DNA of 64,000 nucleotides from Duncaniella muricolitica. Its GTDB lineage: Bacteria; Bacteroidota; Bacteroidia; Bacteroidales; Muribaculaceae. The stretch spans positions 1 through 64,000 of the forward strand of contig CP061009.1 of NCBI GenBank assembly GCA_025808375.1, written 5' to 3'. The position numbers and the translations under genes were made by a program. The notes under the pieces are model-generated. The model was not told where the DNA came from. It made no database searches and worked only from the letters and a program-made list of their open reading frames with translations. Numbering within the stretch: position 1 is the stretch's first letter; every line of letters begins with the position of its first letter. Shown piece after piece: positions 36,078-45,359 of the stretch.

Positions 36078-37145
36078 CTAAGGCTTGCTTATATACCGCT
36101 CGTAATAGGTCATTATAAGCGACGTGAACGGCAGAGCGATAATCATGCCGATAATACCGAGCATATAGCCCCACACCGACAGCGACAGCAATATCACCGC
36201 CGGATTCAGACCCATCTCACGCCCCATCACATGGGGCGTGATCACATAGTCACACACGCTCTGGCTCACTACATACACCAGACAACACTTGCCAAACTCG
36301 GGCAGAAACTCCACCGACCCGCCAAGCGAGAATATGAAACACACCGCAGCCACAGGCACCAGCGTGACATACTGAAAGTAAGGTATCATATACAGCACAC
36401 CCACAAGCAACCCCAACGGGATGGCCAGCGGTATGCCGACAATAGAGAACCCCGCACAGTAAAACACCGCCGCACACAGGGCCACGACACCCTGCCCGCG
36501 GAAATAACGGTTCATACTCGACTCGACATCCCTCACCACACTCATCACCTGACTGCGGTAACGCCCGGGGATTATCAGCTTGAACCCCCTCGTGATCTGA
36601 TGATAGTCTATGAGTATGAAGAGTATATACACGAGCGTCAGCAGCCACTCGAGCGTGTGGAGCACGATACCGACCGACTCGGCCACCAGCGACGACCCGC
36701 GCCTTATCAGTGTGTCCATGTGCTGGAGGCTGAACAGCTCCTCAAAATTGTCGGGCTCGAAATAGCGGCTCAGAATATCAACCATTCTCCTGTATGACTC
36801 CGGCATAGGCTTACGGCCCGACGACAAATCCTTCACTATGTCGGCCATCATATTGACCTCGCTCACCACCGAAGGCAGAAACAGGTATATGACCCCGCCT
36901 ATCACCACCGTCACCTCGAGCAGCGTCACTATCACCGCAACGATGCGCCCGTCGAGACGTATCCATCGGCGGTTGAGCTCTACAAGCGGCTGAAGCATAT
37001 AGGCGATGAAGCATCCCACGAAAAAAGGCAGCAGCACCTCGCTCAGATAGCCCAGAAGCCAGATGATGCCCGCTGTGAGCACCAGCCCTATGATCAGCCG
37101 CATTATACGGTCGGAAGTCCAATAAGTTACGGAAGGCATCGACAT
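36078..37145 (-). CDS. AI-2E family (PerM/YdiK-like) membrane transporter
   Basis: 355-residue polytopic membrane protein. Hydrophobic segments occur around residues 12-50, 67-85, 150-180, 215-275 and 300-345, the eight-helix plan of the AI-2E family. Signatures include VGCFIAYMLQPLVELNRRW (about 35-53) and VAIPLGLLVGVLYMIPYFQY-type residues, here IPLGLLVGVLYMIPYFQYVT (about 238-257). Family members export varied small molecules or act as Na+/H+ antiporters; the substrate cannot be given. It is divergently arranged to rhlE. Confidence 0.88.
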   Translation of the reverse strand: MSMPSVTYWTSDRIMRLIIGLVLTAGIIWLLGYLSEVLLPFFVGCFIAYMLQPLVELNRRWIRLDGRIVAVIVTLLEVTVVIGGVIYLFLPSVVSEVNMMADIVKDLSSGRKPMPESYRRMVDILSRYFEPDNFEELFSLQHMDTLIRRGSSLVAESVGIVLHTLEWLLTLVYILFILIDYHQITRGFKLIIPGRYRSQVMSVVRDVESSMNRYFRGQGVVALCAAVFYCAGFSIVGIPLAIPLGLLVGVLYMIPYFQYVTLVPVAAVCFIFSLGGSVEFLPEFGKCCLVYVVSQSVCDYVITPHVMGREMGLNPAVILLSLSVWGYMLGIIGMIIALPFTSLIMTYYERYISKP

Positions 37146-37351
37146 GACGATTGTGTTTTTGAAACGCGTTTATATCACCATAACACATCCCCGCGCGTTA
37201 CTGTTTACGCCTCGACGGCCCTACAATCACGTCCGCCCCTGAAAAACTTTTGTCTCTTCTGCAACTTTTTTAACCTTTTGTATCCCCTGTTAAATATTAT
37301 CTGATTTTTTTGACTAATTTTGTACCTTGAATAAGAAGTGATTTTGCCCAG

Positions 37352-38731
37352 ATGAGATTTGACGAATTGGAGCTGAGCGACGACGTGCTCGACGCACTCG
37401 ACGCCATGCGGTTTGGGGAGTGTACCCCCATACAGGAGCAGGCTATACCTGTGATATTTCAGAAACGCGACTTGATAGCCGTGGCCCAGACAGGCACCGG
37501 CAAGACTGCTGCCTATCTTCTGCCCGTTATCGACATGCTTGCCGACGAGCCCGAGCCGGCCGACTCGGTGAGCTGCATAGTCATGGCCCCGACACGCGAG
37601 CTCGCTCAACAGATTGACCGCCAGCTCGAAGGATTCTCCTACTATCTCCCCATCTCGAGTGTGGCCATCTATGGCGGCACCGACGGCAAAGAATTTGCTC
37701 GACAGCAGAACGGTCTCAAGCGCGGAGCCGACGTAGTGATAGCCACTCCCGGCCGCCTCATAGCCCACCTCCAGCTCGGAGGCATCGACCTGAGCCGCGT
37801 GCAATACTTCATACTCGACGAGGCCGACCGAATGCTCGACATGGGATTTTTTGACGACATCATGCAGATAGTCAAGCATCTGCCTCAGGAGCGTCAGACC
37901 CTCATGTTCTCGGCCACAATGCCCCCGAAGATTCAGCAGCTCGCCAAAGCAATACTCAACGACCCGGCCGAAGTCAAGATAGCCGTGTCGCGACCCACCG
38001 AGAAAATCGACCAGAGCGCGTGTGTAGTCTATGAAAACCAGAAGACTCCCGTGCTGCGTCACCTCTTCAAGACCATAAGCCACAAGCGCGTCATCGTCTT
38101 CGCCTCGTCCAAACTCAAGGTCAAAGACCTCGCCAAATCGCTGCGCAAAGACGGCTGGCGTGTCGGTGAGATGCACAGCGATCTCGACCAGGAAAGCCGC
38201 GACGAAGTGATGAGAGGTTTCCGCTCGGCCAACCTCGACATACTCGTGGCCACCGACATACTCTCGCGAGGCATCGACATCGACGACATCTCGCTCGTGG
38301 TCAACTATGACGTGCCCCACGAAGCCGAGGACTACGTGCACCGCATCGGCCGCACGGCCCGCGCAGGAGCCGGCGGCTCGGCTGTGACCCTCGTAAGCAC
38401 CGCCGAACAGCGCGCTTTCGGACTGCTCGAAAAATTTCTCGGCTACGAAGTGGCCAAGCGCGAGCTCCCGGCATCCATAGGCGAGACTCCGGCCTACACC
38501 CCCTCACGACGCTCCCCGGGCTCGGCAGGCCGGCGGCCTGCCGACCGTCGCGGCTCAGGCCGCAACTCCAAGCCGGCCCGACAGACTCCGCGCGACAAGC
38601 AGCCCAAGAGCTCGACACCGCGTCAGCAGGCTCCCGCTCCCACCCCCTCACAGGCCTCCGACACAGCCAAAACTCCCAAAGCATCCAAAAACAAGCGACG
38701 CTACTATCACAACAAACGCAAGGAATCATAG
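37352..38731 (+). CDS. rhlE: DEAD-box RNA helicase (RhlE type)
   Basis: ATP-dependent RNA helicase of ribosome assembly/RNA decay. Q motif and motif I AVAQTGTGKTAAYLLPVIDM (about 46-65), Ia PTRELAQQI, II LDEADRMLDMGF (about 155-166), III SATMP, VI HRIGRTARAGAGG (about 331). The C-terminal 80 residues are basic, Pro/Ser/Arg-rich and disordered, ending NKRRYYHNKRKES. A -7-like TAATTTTG is at 37315-37322; start at the ATG 37352. Confidence 0.93.
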   Translation: MRFDELELSDDVLDALDAMRFGECTPIQEQAIPVIFQKRDLIAVAQTGTGKTAAYLLPVIDMLADEPEPADSVSCIVMAPTRELAQQIDRQLEGFSYYLPISSVAIYGGTDGKEFARQQNGLKRGADVVIATPGRLIAHLQLGGIDLSRVQYFILDEADRMLDMGFFDDIMQIVKHLPQERQTLMFSATMPPKIQQLAKAILNDPAEVKIAVSRPTEKIDQSACVVYENQKTPVLRHLFKTISHKRVIVFASSKLKVKDLAKSLRKDGWRVGEMHSDLDQESRDEVMRGFRSANLDILVATDILSRGIDIDDISLVVNYDVPHEAEDYVHRIGRTARAGAGGSAVTLVSTAEQRAFGLLEKFLGYEVAKRELPASIGETPAYTPSRRSPGSAGRRPADRRGSGRNSKPARQTPRDKQPKSSTPRQQAPAPTPSQASDTAKTPKASKNKRRYYHNKRKES

Positions 38732-38810
38732 CCGCCTCATCTCCCCCTCCCGCCCCACCCTTCACGACTCCATTTCACACTGTTAACATCCACTCCACCA
38801 ACATAGATAT

Positions 38811-40226
38811 ATGATGAATCCACTGTCGTCAATTTTTACCGTCGCTGCCCTGGTCATGGCACCGGTAGCCTCGGCTCAGGTCACAACCCTGCTGCCCAAG
38901 CACACACGCTCTGTCATATACAACTACACACCCGCCGAGACCCCCGACTCCACAACCGTCGCCACGCTCGACGCCGACGGCGAGCCCGAACTCAACATGA
39001 TGTTCTTTGACGGCGAAGAGATGGTCTTGGACAACGACAGTCTCTACATGGAGTATCACTCCTTCAACCCCTATCCCATCCCCTCGACCTACTTCAAGCC
39101 GACAGTCTTTGACAAGCTCCACATACTCAAGCCGTTCGACATCGAGGACAACACCGTCCTCTCGCCCGGCATAGACCCGCTCGTCACCGAGTGGATCACT
39201 CGTTCCGAAGCCCACGCCCGACTCATGGAGCGTGTGCGCCAGCGTTACATCGTCGACTACCCCTACCTCATACAGTATGACGAGGCCCACCTGCCCGAGC
39301 CCCCCAAAAAATACACCGCGACAGTCGACCCCTCAACCGCACGCATACTCATACGCGAAGTGGTGCCCACCAAGGAAATGCCCAAGACCGAACTCGGAGC
39401 TAAATTCGGCAAAAAACACTGGCTCAAGACTTTCAACGCCAATCTGCAGTTCTCTCAGGCCTACGTCTCACCCAACTGGTATCAGGGCGGCAACAACAAC
39501 CTCAACGCCATCCTCAACCTCTACTACAACGTCAAGCTCAACACTGCATTCCACCCCAAATGGCTGTTTGAAAACACTTTCCAGTACAAGCTCGGCATGA
39601 ACAACGCCCCCGACGACGAGCTCCACGACTACAACATCTCGGAAGACATCTTCCAGTGGAACATGACCGTCGGCTACAAGTCGACCAAACGCTGGTATTA
39701 CTCGATGAGCACCCAGTTCAAGACCCAGCTCCTCAACAATTACAAGCCCAACACCACCACACTCAAGGCAGCATTCATGTCGCCCGGCGAGCTCAACGTC
39801 GGTGTCGGTATGACCTACAACTACACCAACCCCAAGAAGACCGTCACCTTCGACGCCTCCATCTCGCCCCTCTCCTACAACATGAAGACATGCTTCCGCA
39901 AACGCATGAACGAGACCTCCTACGGCATCGAGGAAGGACGCAAAAGCGTGAGCGAATACGGTTCGAGTGCCGAAGGAAAGCTCCAGTGGACCATCTGCGA
40001 CAACATCTCGCTCCGCTCGCGCCTCTTCGTCTTCTCCGACTACGACTACATCCAGAGCGACTGGGAAAACACCCTCATGTTTACCATCAACCGCTTCCTC
40101 ACCACCCAGATCTACGTCCACATGCGCTACGACTCCACCTCGCCCGTCATCGAGGACACCGACTGGCACAAATTCATGCTCAAGGAGATACTCTCCTTCG
40201 GCTTCACCTACAAGTTCAACACCTGA
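38811..40226 (+). CDS. DUF3078 outer-membrane beta-barrel protein
   Basis: 471 residues with a signal peptide (about 1-24, ending VASAQ). The C-terminal ~270 residues are alternating aromatic/polar strands typical of a barrel (LQFSQAYVSPNWYQGGNNNL, FENTFQYKLGMNNAP, ILSFGFTYKFNT). The WYQGGNNNLN motif is characteristic of the Bacteroidetes DUF3078 family. It probably sits in the outer membrane; ligand or role unknown. The next two small genes follow closely. Confidence 0.85.
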   Translation: MMNPLSSIFTVAALVMAPVASAQVTTLLPKHTRSVIYNYTPAETPDSTTVATLDADGEPELNMMFFDGEEMVLDNDSLYMEYHSFNPYPIPSTYFKPTVFDKLHILKPFDIEDNTVLSPGIDPLVTEWITRSEAHARLMERVRQRYIVDYPYLIQYDEAHLPEPPKKYTATVDPSTARILIREVVPTKEMPKTELGAKFGKKHWLKTFNANLQFSQAYVSPNWYQGGNNNLNAILNLYYNVKLNTAFHPKWLFENTFQYKLGMNNAPDDELHDYNISEDIFQWNMTVGYKSTKRWYYSMSTQFKTQLLNNYKPNTTTLKAAFMSPGELNVGVGMTYNYTNPKKTVTFDASISPLSYNMKTCFRKRMNETSYGIEEGRKSVSEYGSSAEGKLQWTICDNISLRSRLFVFSDYDYIQSDWENTLMFTINRFLTTQIYVHMRYDSTSPVIEDTDWHKFMLKEILSFGFTYKFNT

Positions 40227-40250
40227 TAACACACCACATCCCCTCTTCCC

Positions 40251-40901
40251 ATGCCCTCTCCCCGACCCACAAGCCACACATCAGGCCATAGCTCCTGCCA
40301 CAGATTCAGGACATATGCCGCATGTGTGGCTTTCCTTATATCCTCCCTCCAGCTTATGGCCCGCAGCGTGCTCGACACCCTGCCCGACGAAGACTGCCTG
40401 CCGGGCTACGAATCAATAGCCAAAGTCACCTCGCGCATGGCCGCCTCACCACTCCACGACATCGAAGGAATATGGGAAATGGCCGGAGAAGGCTCTCTCA
40501 TGGCCATAGAACGCGACCCCGCCACCGACGGAGCCTCGGCCCTCTACCGCATGATAGTCATCAACAGTGCCTCTATATCCACACGCCAGGGCACCGTAAT
40601 AGGCTACCTCACCCCCACCTCCCGACGAGGCAGCTATGACGCACGCATCTACACAGCCCTGTCCGACGACCACCGACGGCTCATACGCCCCTCGCGCAAC
40701 GTCATCTCTCTCTCCGACGACGGCTCGCGCATAACCTTTAAACCATACGGCCGCACTCTGCGTTTCAACTGGTGGAGACTCCTCCTCCCCTACATGTATC
40801 GCAGCGTCATCACCCCCATCGAACACCACAGGGGTGACCTCGACGGCTGTGTGCGCGTCTACCCTGCCCCGGCCACACCGCTTAACCCACGTTATCTATG
40901 A
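40251..40901 (+). CDS. Small exported protein of unknown function
   Basis: 216 residues. A hydrophobic stretch AACVAFLISSLQLMA (about 23-37) could be a signal sequence with an extended N-terminus; an internal start at MARSVLDTLPDED is possible. Residues 65-150 look like a lipocalin-type beta region (IEGIWEMAGEGSLMAIERDP, then GTVIGYLTPTSRRGSYDARI). It starts 24 bp after the DUF3078 gene and overlaps the next gene by 4 bp (ATGA), so all three may be one operon. Confidence 0.68.
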   Translation: MPSPRPTSHTSGHSSCHRFRTYAACVAFLISSLQLMARSVLDTLPDEDCLPGYESIAKVTSRMAASPLHDIEGIWEMAGEGSLMAIERDPATDGASALYRMIVINSASISTRQGTVIGYLTPTSRRGSYDARIYTALSDDHRRLIRPSRNVISLSDDGSRITFKPYGRTLRFNWWRLLLPYMYRSVITPIEHHRGDLDGCVRVYPAPATPLNPRYL

Positions 40902-41428
40902 AGCCGCCACGACACATCCCCCTACCCCTCACGGCCCTGCTCCTGACAGCCGTGTCGCTGCTCTCACCCCCCGCCCCGCCTGTCCGCGCCGACAACACCC
41001 TGCGCGGCAAGCGGCTCACACTCTCATCCTCCTCACGCGACGCCATCGCAGGCACAAAAATATCACCCGTCACGCCACCCGACACTTCACGCAACCCCTC
41101 GCGCGACTCCATACAAGCCTCAGGCTACGACAAACCGCTCCGCACCAACCGCGAGACACTCCTCATCACCAACGCCACCGCCCGACAGCTCAGCGGCCTC
41201 GCGCTCACCCTCACCTACACCGACCTTCAGGGCCGTCAGCTCCACCGGCGCACCGACACCCTCCACACCGACATACCGTCCGGTCACACACGCATGCTTC
41301 GGCTCGCCACATGGGACACCCAGCAATCCTACTACTACCATCGCAGCCGCTGTCCCCGCACAGCCAACGTCACCCCCTACGACGTCACCTGCCACATCGA
41401 CTTCATACTCCTCCCCCCGACACCATAA
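40898..41428 (+). CDS. Small exported protein of unknown function
   Basis: 176 residues with a signal peptide (PLPLTALLLTAVSLLSPPAP, cut near ADN). The second half (PLRTNRETLLITNATARQLS and LALTLTYTDLQGRQLHRRTD) resembles an Ig-like/FN3 beta-sandwich in pattern. Coding overlaps the previous stop by 4 bp, indicating coupling. Very C-rich codon use. No family recognised. Confidence 0.65.
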   Translation: MKPPRHIPLPLTALLLTAVSLLSPPAPPVRADNTLRGKRLTLSSSSRDAIAGTKISPVTPPDTSRNPSRDSIQASGYDKPLRTNRETLLITNATARQLSGLALTLTYTDLQGRQLHRRTDTLHTDIPSGHTRMLRLATWDTQQSYYYHRSRCPRTANVTPYDVTCHIDFILLPPTP

Positions 41429-41435
41429 AATAAAT

Positions 41436-41590
41436 CACCCACCCCAAAAACCACCCACCATCGGCCGCCCCCACAGCCACAAAGCCCATCCGCCCCATTA
41501 GCCCCGCAGCCACAAAGCTCATCCGCCCCATTCGGCCCATTAGCCCCATCCGGCCCACAGCCCAAAGAGTCACCCCACCCGGCCACCCCA
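41436..41590 (+). repeat. CCATTAGCCCCATCCGGCC-type minisatellite
   Basis: Imperfect short repeats of CATCCGCCCCATTAGCCC type, ending AGAGTCACCCCACCCGG. The inverse orientation of the same sequence type forms the middle of the Q/P-rich gene at 56362-56682 (GGGTGGGGTGACTCTTCGGA and GGGGCAGATGGGCCGGATGG). No convincing gene here. Confidence 0.6.
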
Positions 41591-41593
41591 AAA

Positions 41594-41670
41594 AATTACT
41601 AATTACTCAACCGGCTTGCCGCTTGGCTCACCCAAAAAAATTACTAATTACTAATTACTAATTGCTAATT
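41594..41670 (+). repeat. ATTACTA heptad tandem repeat
   Basis: Two runs of AATTACTAATTACTAATT-like heptads. The reverse-complement type appears at 57905-57955. Confidence 0.6.
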
Positions 41671-41677
41671 AACACAA

Positions 41678-42022
41678 ATGACCTCCCTGTTATCCCACTA
41701 CCATCTTCTCGGCCTTGTACTCGGCCTCTGCACATTTCTCATCATAGGCATCTTCCACCCCATAACCATCAAATGTGAATACCACTTCGGCCACGGCTGC
41801 CGGTGGTGGTTTCTACTGTTAGGCATAGCAGCCGTAGGCGGCTCCCTATGGGTAAGCGACCCCTTCTGGTCCTCCCTGTTAGGCGTCCTCGCCTTCAGCT
41901 CCTTCTGGACCATAGGAGAAATCAAAGAGCAGCGTCAGCGAGTACTCCGCGGCTGGTTTCCCATGAACCCCCGCCGCCGCGCCGACTACCTCCCCGATCC
42001 CAAATCCCCCCAAGAAAACTAA
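41678..42022 (+). CDS. DUF4491 small membrane protein
   Basis: 114 residues with three hydrophobic segments. Family features: YHLLGLVLGLCTFLIIGIFH (about 8-27), PITIKCEYHFGHGCRWWFLL (28-47), and the cytoplasmic end EQRQRVLRGWFPMNPRRRAD. Function unknown. It precedes the REP-associated transposase unit. Confidence 0.85.
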   Translation: MTSLLSHYHLLGLVLGLCTFLIIGIFHPITIKCEYHFGHGCRWWFLLLGIAAVGGSLWVSDPFWSSLLGVLAFSSFWTIGEIKEQRQRVLRGWFPMNPRRRADYLPDPKSPQEN

Positions 42023-42035
42023 AACCACATACCGT

Positions 42036-42723
42036 CAACAGGATGTCCCGACGGGACATCAGGAAATTAATAGCCGTATGCATCCGAGCCTGGAAGGCTC
42101 AGGATGCATACGGGAATAATGAATCAACATTGAAGATGTCTGAAAGACATCCCCGTAACATATATACCAACCTCCTCATGAGCTACATTCGTCACTACTT
42201 TCACATCGTATTCTCTACAAAATACCGGCAACCCTTGATTTCACAAAAAATCGAAAAGACCGTATATCATCTGATTTACAGCCAGATTATTAAATATCAA
42301 GGCTATGTCCACCGTATCAACGGAATGCCCGACCACATACACATCCTCGCAAGCTTCCCTCCAAAATACCCCCACTCCGAAGTGATAAAAATCATCAAAC
42401 AGGAAACATCAAAAAACATCAAATCACTTGGAATAATCCCATCATGGAACGGATGGGAAGAAGGATATGCAAGCTTTTCATGCAGTTATCGGGAGGTAGA
42501 AACAATAAAAAATTACATCATAAATCAGAAAAAACATCATTCAACCATCGGTTTTGCTGATGAATACAAGGCATGGTTGACTGAAAACGGAATACAAGAA
42601 GACACCACCTACATGTAACAGGGATGTCTTTCAGACATCTCCAATGCTGATACCTTGTTCCGTATGCATCCTGAGCCCTTCGGGCTCGGATGCATACGGC
42701 TCTATCAATAGGACATCCTGTTG
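42036..42723 (+). mobile_element. IS200/REP-associated transposase unit with hairpin-rich inverted ends
   Basis: The transposase gene is bracketed by inverted flanks. Left hairpins: GATGTCCC/GGGACATC (42042-42060), a long one (42074-42113) and GATGTCTGAAAGACATC (42135-42151). Right, in reverse order: GATGTCTTTCAGACATC (42623-42639), the long one (42660-42699) and GGACATCCTGTTG (42711-42723). The outer ends CAACAGGATGTCC / GGACATCCTGTTG are exact inverted copies. This fits a RAYT with its REP palindromes. Confidence 0.8.
42178..42618 (+). CDS. REP-associated tyrosine transposase (IS200/Y1 HUH family)
   Basis: 146-residue single-strand DNA transposase. The start MSYIRHYFHIVFSTKYRQPL is typical of the family. 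The HUH motif is in RINGMPDHIHILASFP (about 45-60), and the catalytic Tyr in VETIKNYIINQKKHH (about 107-121, Y-x-x-x-Q arrangement). The longer open frame upstream overlaps the DUF4491 gene and is not used. It probably acts on the hairpins flanking it. Confidence 0.88.
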   Translation: MSYIRHYFHIVFSTKYRQPLISQKIEKTVYHLIYSQIIKYQGYVHRINGMPDHIHILASFPPKYPHSEVIKIIKQETSKNIKSLGIIPSWNGWEEGYASFSCSYREVETIKNYIINQKKHHSTIGFADEYKAWLTENGIQEDTTYM

Positions 42724-42861
42724 ATAATATATTCTCAATAATAAGGACGCATTTGACCGATTGAGAAGGCGAAAATCTAAACTAAAAAGATCCTCTACCT
42801 TTTTTTGTTCGGGTATTGCGGCTTTAGCCGCAGTGTAAACACCTTAAGCCATAGCTTATAT
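42724..42861 (+). other. Non-coding gap with a GCGGCTTTAGCCGC hairpin
   Basis: A GGGTATTGCGGCTTTAGCCG hairpin (about 42811-42834) resembles GGGTGCTGCGGCTTCAGCCG at about 45449-45472. Otherwise nothing recognised. Confidence 0.5.
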
Positions 42862-42963
42862 TTATACCATTAAAGCCTGTATCTCAGACTTCAGGACCTG
42901 TATATCCTTCACCACAATACCCCATAATATATCCTCGAGGCGTTTGTTTACACAATCATTCAT
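42862..42963 (-). pseudogene. Truncated HEPN (DUF86-like) partner fragment
   Basis: 33 codons, MNDCVNKRLEDILWGIVVKD then IQVLKSEIQALMV, resembling only the last helix of HEPN ribonuclease toxins (W.IV..DI..LK..I). Its ATG overlaps the MNT stop codon, the usual coupling of such pairs, but about 80 residues including the RxxxxH active site are missing. Probably an internal deletion. Confidence 0.5.
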
Positions 42964-43261
42964 ATATCAAATGTTTGGTGCGATCAACCTCCTTACGGAA
43001 ATAAGAATTCTTTATTGCATCATCACACACCAGATCAACACGTCGGTGAAACATATCCTCCAGTGCAAACTGTAAACCAAAAAAATTATCGCCAAATTCA
43101 AGCAACGGGATTTCATTATCCTTAAATCTTACAAGTAAATCCACATCGCTTTCATCATTAAAACGATTGGTAAGGATCGAACCAAAAACATACAAATATT
43201 GAACCTTGTATTTCTTACAAAGCTCAACTATCTTGTCCATATTTATATCTATCAGTTTCAT
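42956..43261 (-). CDS. MNT-type minimal nucleotidyltransferase (antitoxin-like)
   Basis: 101 residues. The nucleotidyltransferase motif is YLYVFGSILTNRFNDESDVD (about 24-43; GS...D.D) with a third acidic residue near HRRVDLV. Members pair with HEPN RNases and in several systems AMPylate the toxin. Here the following partner is reduced to a fragment, leaving the transferase alone. Confidence 0.85.
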   Translation of the reverse strand: MKLIDINMDKIVELCKKYKVQYLYVFGSILTNRFNDESDVDLLVRFKDNEIPLLEFGDNFFGLQFALEDMFHRRVDLVCDDAIKNSYFRKEVDRTKHLIYE

Positions 43262-43363
43262 ATCTCACATCGTTTGTTCGCAAATATACATCTTATTTAT
43301 ATGTAAAACAAGTTTCCTCCCTCATTTACCATCTTTTCATTTTTAATTTTCATTTTAAATCTT

Positions 43364-43700
43364 TAACTTTGTGGTGCATATCGTTCGCAGAAGCCCGATA
43401 CGGGCTCGGTGGCGGGTGCTGACATTTTTATTTTAAAAGCGTTTACTCGACGCTCAATCTTGTCATATAGAAATCTCGCAAATTTCACAGAATTGGTCAA
43501 GACTGAAGCAACGGTAGATGCCCTTGGTGATATGTATACAAGTCTATGACATAAGTCATGGTGCTCGTGTGCCTGTCTTTGCGTAGACATATCCATATCA
43601 AGCGTGAGGCTTCTGCGACGTTGCTCGTTCTTCCAATTCGGGCAATGCGAGAGCCTCTATATGTGGAACGAGCAACATAGTACGGCTCTCGCGCTTTTTT
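43364..43700 (+). ncRNA. Candidate structured RNA or attenuator
   Basis: Starts at a -7-like TAACTTTG (43364-43371) and ends in a terminator. Hairpin AGCCCG-ata-CGGGCT near 43393. GTTGCTCGTTC (43620-43630) pairs exactly with GAACGAGCAAC (43666-43676), while GCGAGAGCC (43647-43655), lying inside it, pairs with GGCTCTCGC (43684-43692) followed by a T-run. The two stems cross, so they form a pseudoknot or are alternatives. No convincing protein in either strand. Confidence 0.45.
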
Positions 43701-43760
43701 GTTGATTTTAATTATACCCTTTGTGGAGAGCGTGAGGGTAATATTTTTACACACAGTGTT

Positions 43761-45356
43761 ATGAAATTTAACCGTTACCTATGCAGTATCGGCATGATTG
43801 CCGCAATCTACCTGCCAGTGAGCTCCCAGACACACAATCAGCCCAAAGCCGTCGACCTCGGACTCAGCGTATTATGGTCCGACACCTATCTCGACGCCGA
43901 GATGGTCAATCTCGCCAATGCCGGCTATTACTGGGCCTCCACAACCCCGCTTAAAAATCTCATCCAGACCAACGAAGAAGTGCCCTACAACGTCAACGTA
44001 GGCCTCAACATCTCCCACTCCAACTATGACTGCGTGACCGCTGCTCTCGGTGACGGATGGCGTCTCCCCACAAAAGCCGAATGTGAGGAACTCGCCAAGC
44101 TCAAACTCACCTTCACCTCAAACTATGAAGAAGTATGCGGCTTCACACTCACAGCCGACAACGGCAACAGCATATTTATAGAATACGCCTCCGGCGGCAA
44201 CATTATCGGATTGAATACAACATTCTGGACCGCCGACGCATGGCGCGAGTCAGACCTCTCCACCGACTTCACAAAAGCCTGGGCATGTCGCATATCCATA
44301 ATTAAAGGCGTGGAAGTCATCGACATGACCCGCAAGGACACATACCTCTTCGTCCGTCCCGTCAAGGACATCAACCCCACCGGTGTAGCTGTGACCGACA
44401 TAACGCTTACCGAGACAGACCTGACCCTTCCAGTGGGCGAACAGACCGGTATCTACGCAGCCGTGCTCCCTGCCAATGCCTCCGACAAACGCATGACCTT
44501 CACCTCCTCCGACGAATCAGTCGTCACCGTCGACACCAAGGGACAGCTCTGTGCCGTGAGCGCAGGCACAGCCACCGTCACAGCCACCGCCACCGACGGC
44601 AGCGGTGTCTCGGCCGTGTGTGAGGTCACCGTGCCCTCCCTCGCACAAAGCCGTGAAATCGACCTGGGTCTCAGCGTCATATGGGCTTCACATAACGTAG
44701 GTGCCGAATCATCGCAGGAGATCGGTGACTACTACCAGTTTGCCAATCCCGAACTCCTCACCAAATGGTCTATCACCACATCACCTTACAGGACTTCAGG
44801 CGTCATCCCCGTGCTCAATATGGCTGGAACTGAATATGATCCCGCCACCAAAGTCCTCGGCAAGGAATGGATGACCCCGACCAAAGAACAATTCCAGGAA
44901 CTCTTTGACAACTGCGATTACGAAAGCTTTGACAACGGTGTGAAATTTACCTCTAAAATCAACGGCAACAAGATATTCTTCCCCAACACCGGCTTCATGT
45001 ATGTATCGGCACTCAACGCATCCGACTACGGATGCTACATGACAGCCGAGATTGACAACACCAGCCTCGACACCGCCAAAGTCACCTATGCACGTCTCAC
45101 CAAAGGCTTTGTGCCCCGGTTCACCGCCAATCCCCAGGCCTACAAGGGCTACCCCATCCGCGCCGTCAAGCAAAAAGAAGGCGAGACAGGCATTGACGAC
45201 ATAATAGGAAATGACACAGACACAACTGTAGACGTCTACACCCTTACAGGAGTAAGGATCCTCACCCGAGCCGACCGCAACAGCCTCTCCGACCTTGCTC
45301 CCGGCCTCTACATCCTCCGCACCTCTGCCGGAAAGACCACCAAAATCCGCCTCTGA
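43761..45356 (+). CDS. Secreted surface protein with two DLGLSVxW modules and a BIG2 domain
   Basis: 531 residues with a signal peptide (about 1-23). Two related modules start at PKAVDLGLSVLWSDTYLDAE (about 29-48) and SREIDLGLSVIWASHNVGAE (about 297-316), each continuing to a WRLPTKAECEEL or WMTPTKEQFQEL motif. Between them is a BIG2 Ig-like domain (about 212-292, ITLTETDLTLPVGEQTGIYA). The end, VYTLTGVRILTRADRNSLSD, is a C-terminal sorting-like tail. A cell-surface role is expected; substrate unknown. Confidence 0.8.
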   Translation: MKFNRYLCSIGMIAAIYLPVSSQTHNQPKAVDLGLSVLWSDTYLDAEMVNLANAGYYWASTTPLKNLIQTNEEVPYNVNVGLNISHSNYDCVTAALGDGWRLPTKAECEELAKLKLTFTSNYEEVCGFTLTADNGNSIFIEYASGGNIIGLNTTFWTADAWRESDLSTDFTKAWACRISIIKGVEVIDMTRKDTYLFVRPVKDINPTGVAVTDITLTETDLTLPVGEQTGIYAAVLPANASDKRMTFTSSDESVVTVDTKGQLCAVSAGTATVTATATDGSGVSAVCEVTVPSLAQSREIDLGLSVIWASHNVGAESSQEIGDYYQFANPELLTKWSITTSPYRTSGVIPVLNMAGTEYDPATKVLGKEWMTPTKEQFQELFDNCDYESFDNGVKFTSKINGNKIFFPNTGFMYVSALNASDYGCYMTAEIDNTSLDTAKVTYARLTKGFVPRFTANPQAYKGYPIRAVKQKEGETGIDDIIGNDTDTTVDVYTLTGVRILTRADRNSLSDLAPGLYILRTSAGKTTKIRL

Positions 45357-45359
45357 ACA

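Noticed and set aside
43363..43754. Two overlapping minus-strand open frames
   Set aside because: They lie over the crossing-stem region, look like translations of structured RNA, and have no promoter.
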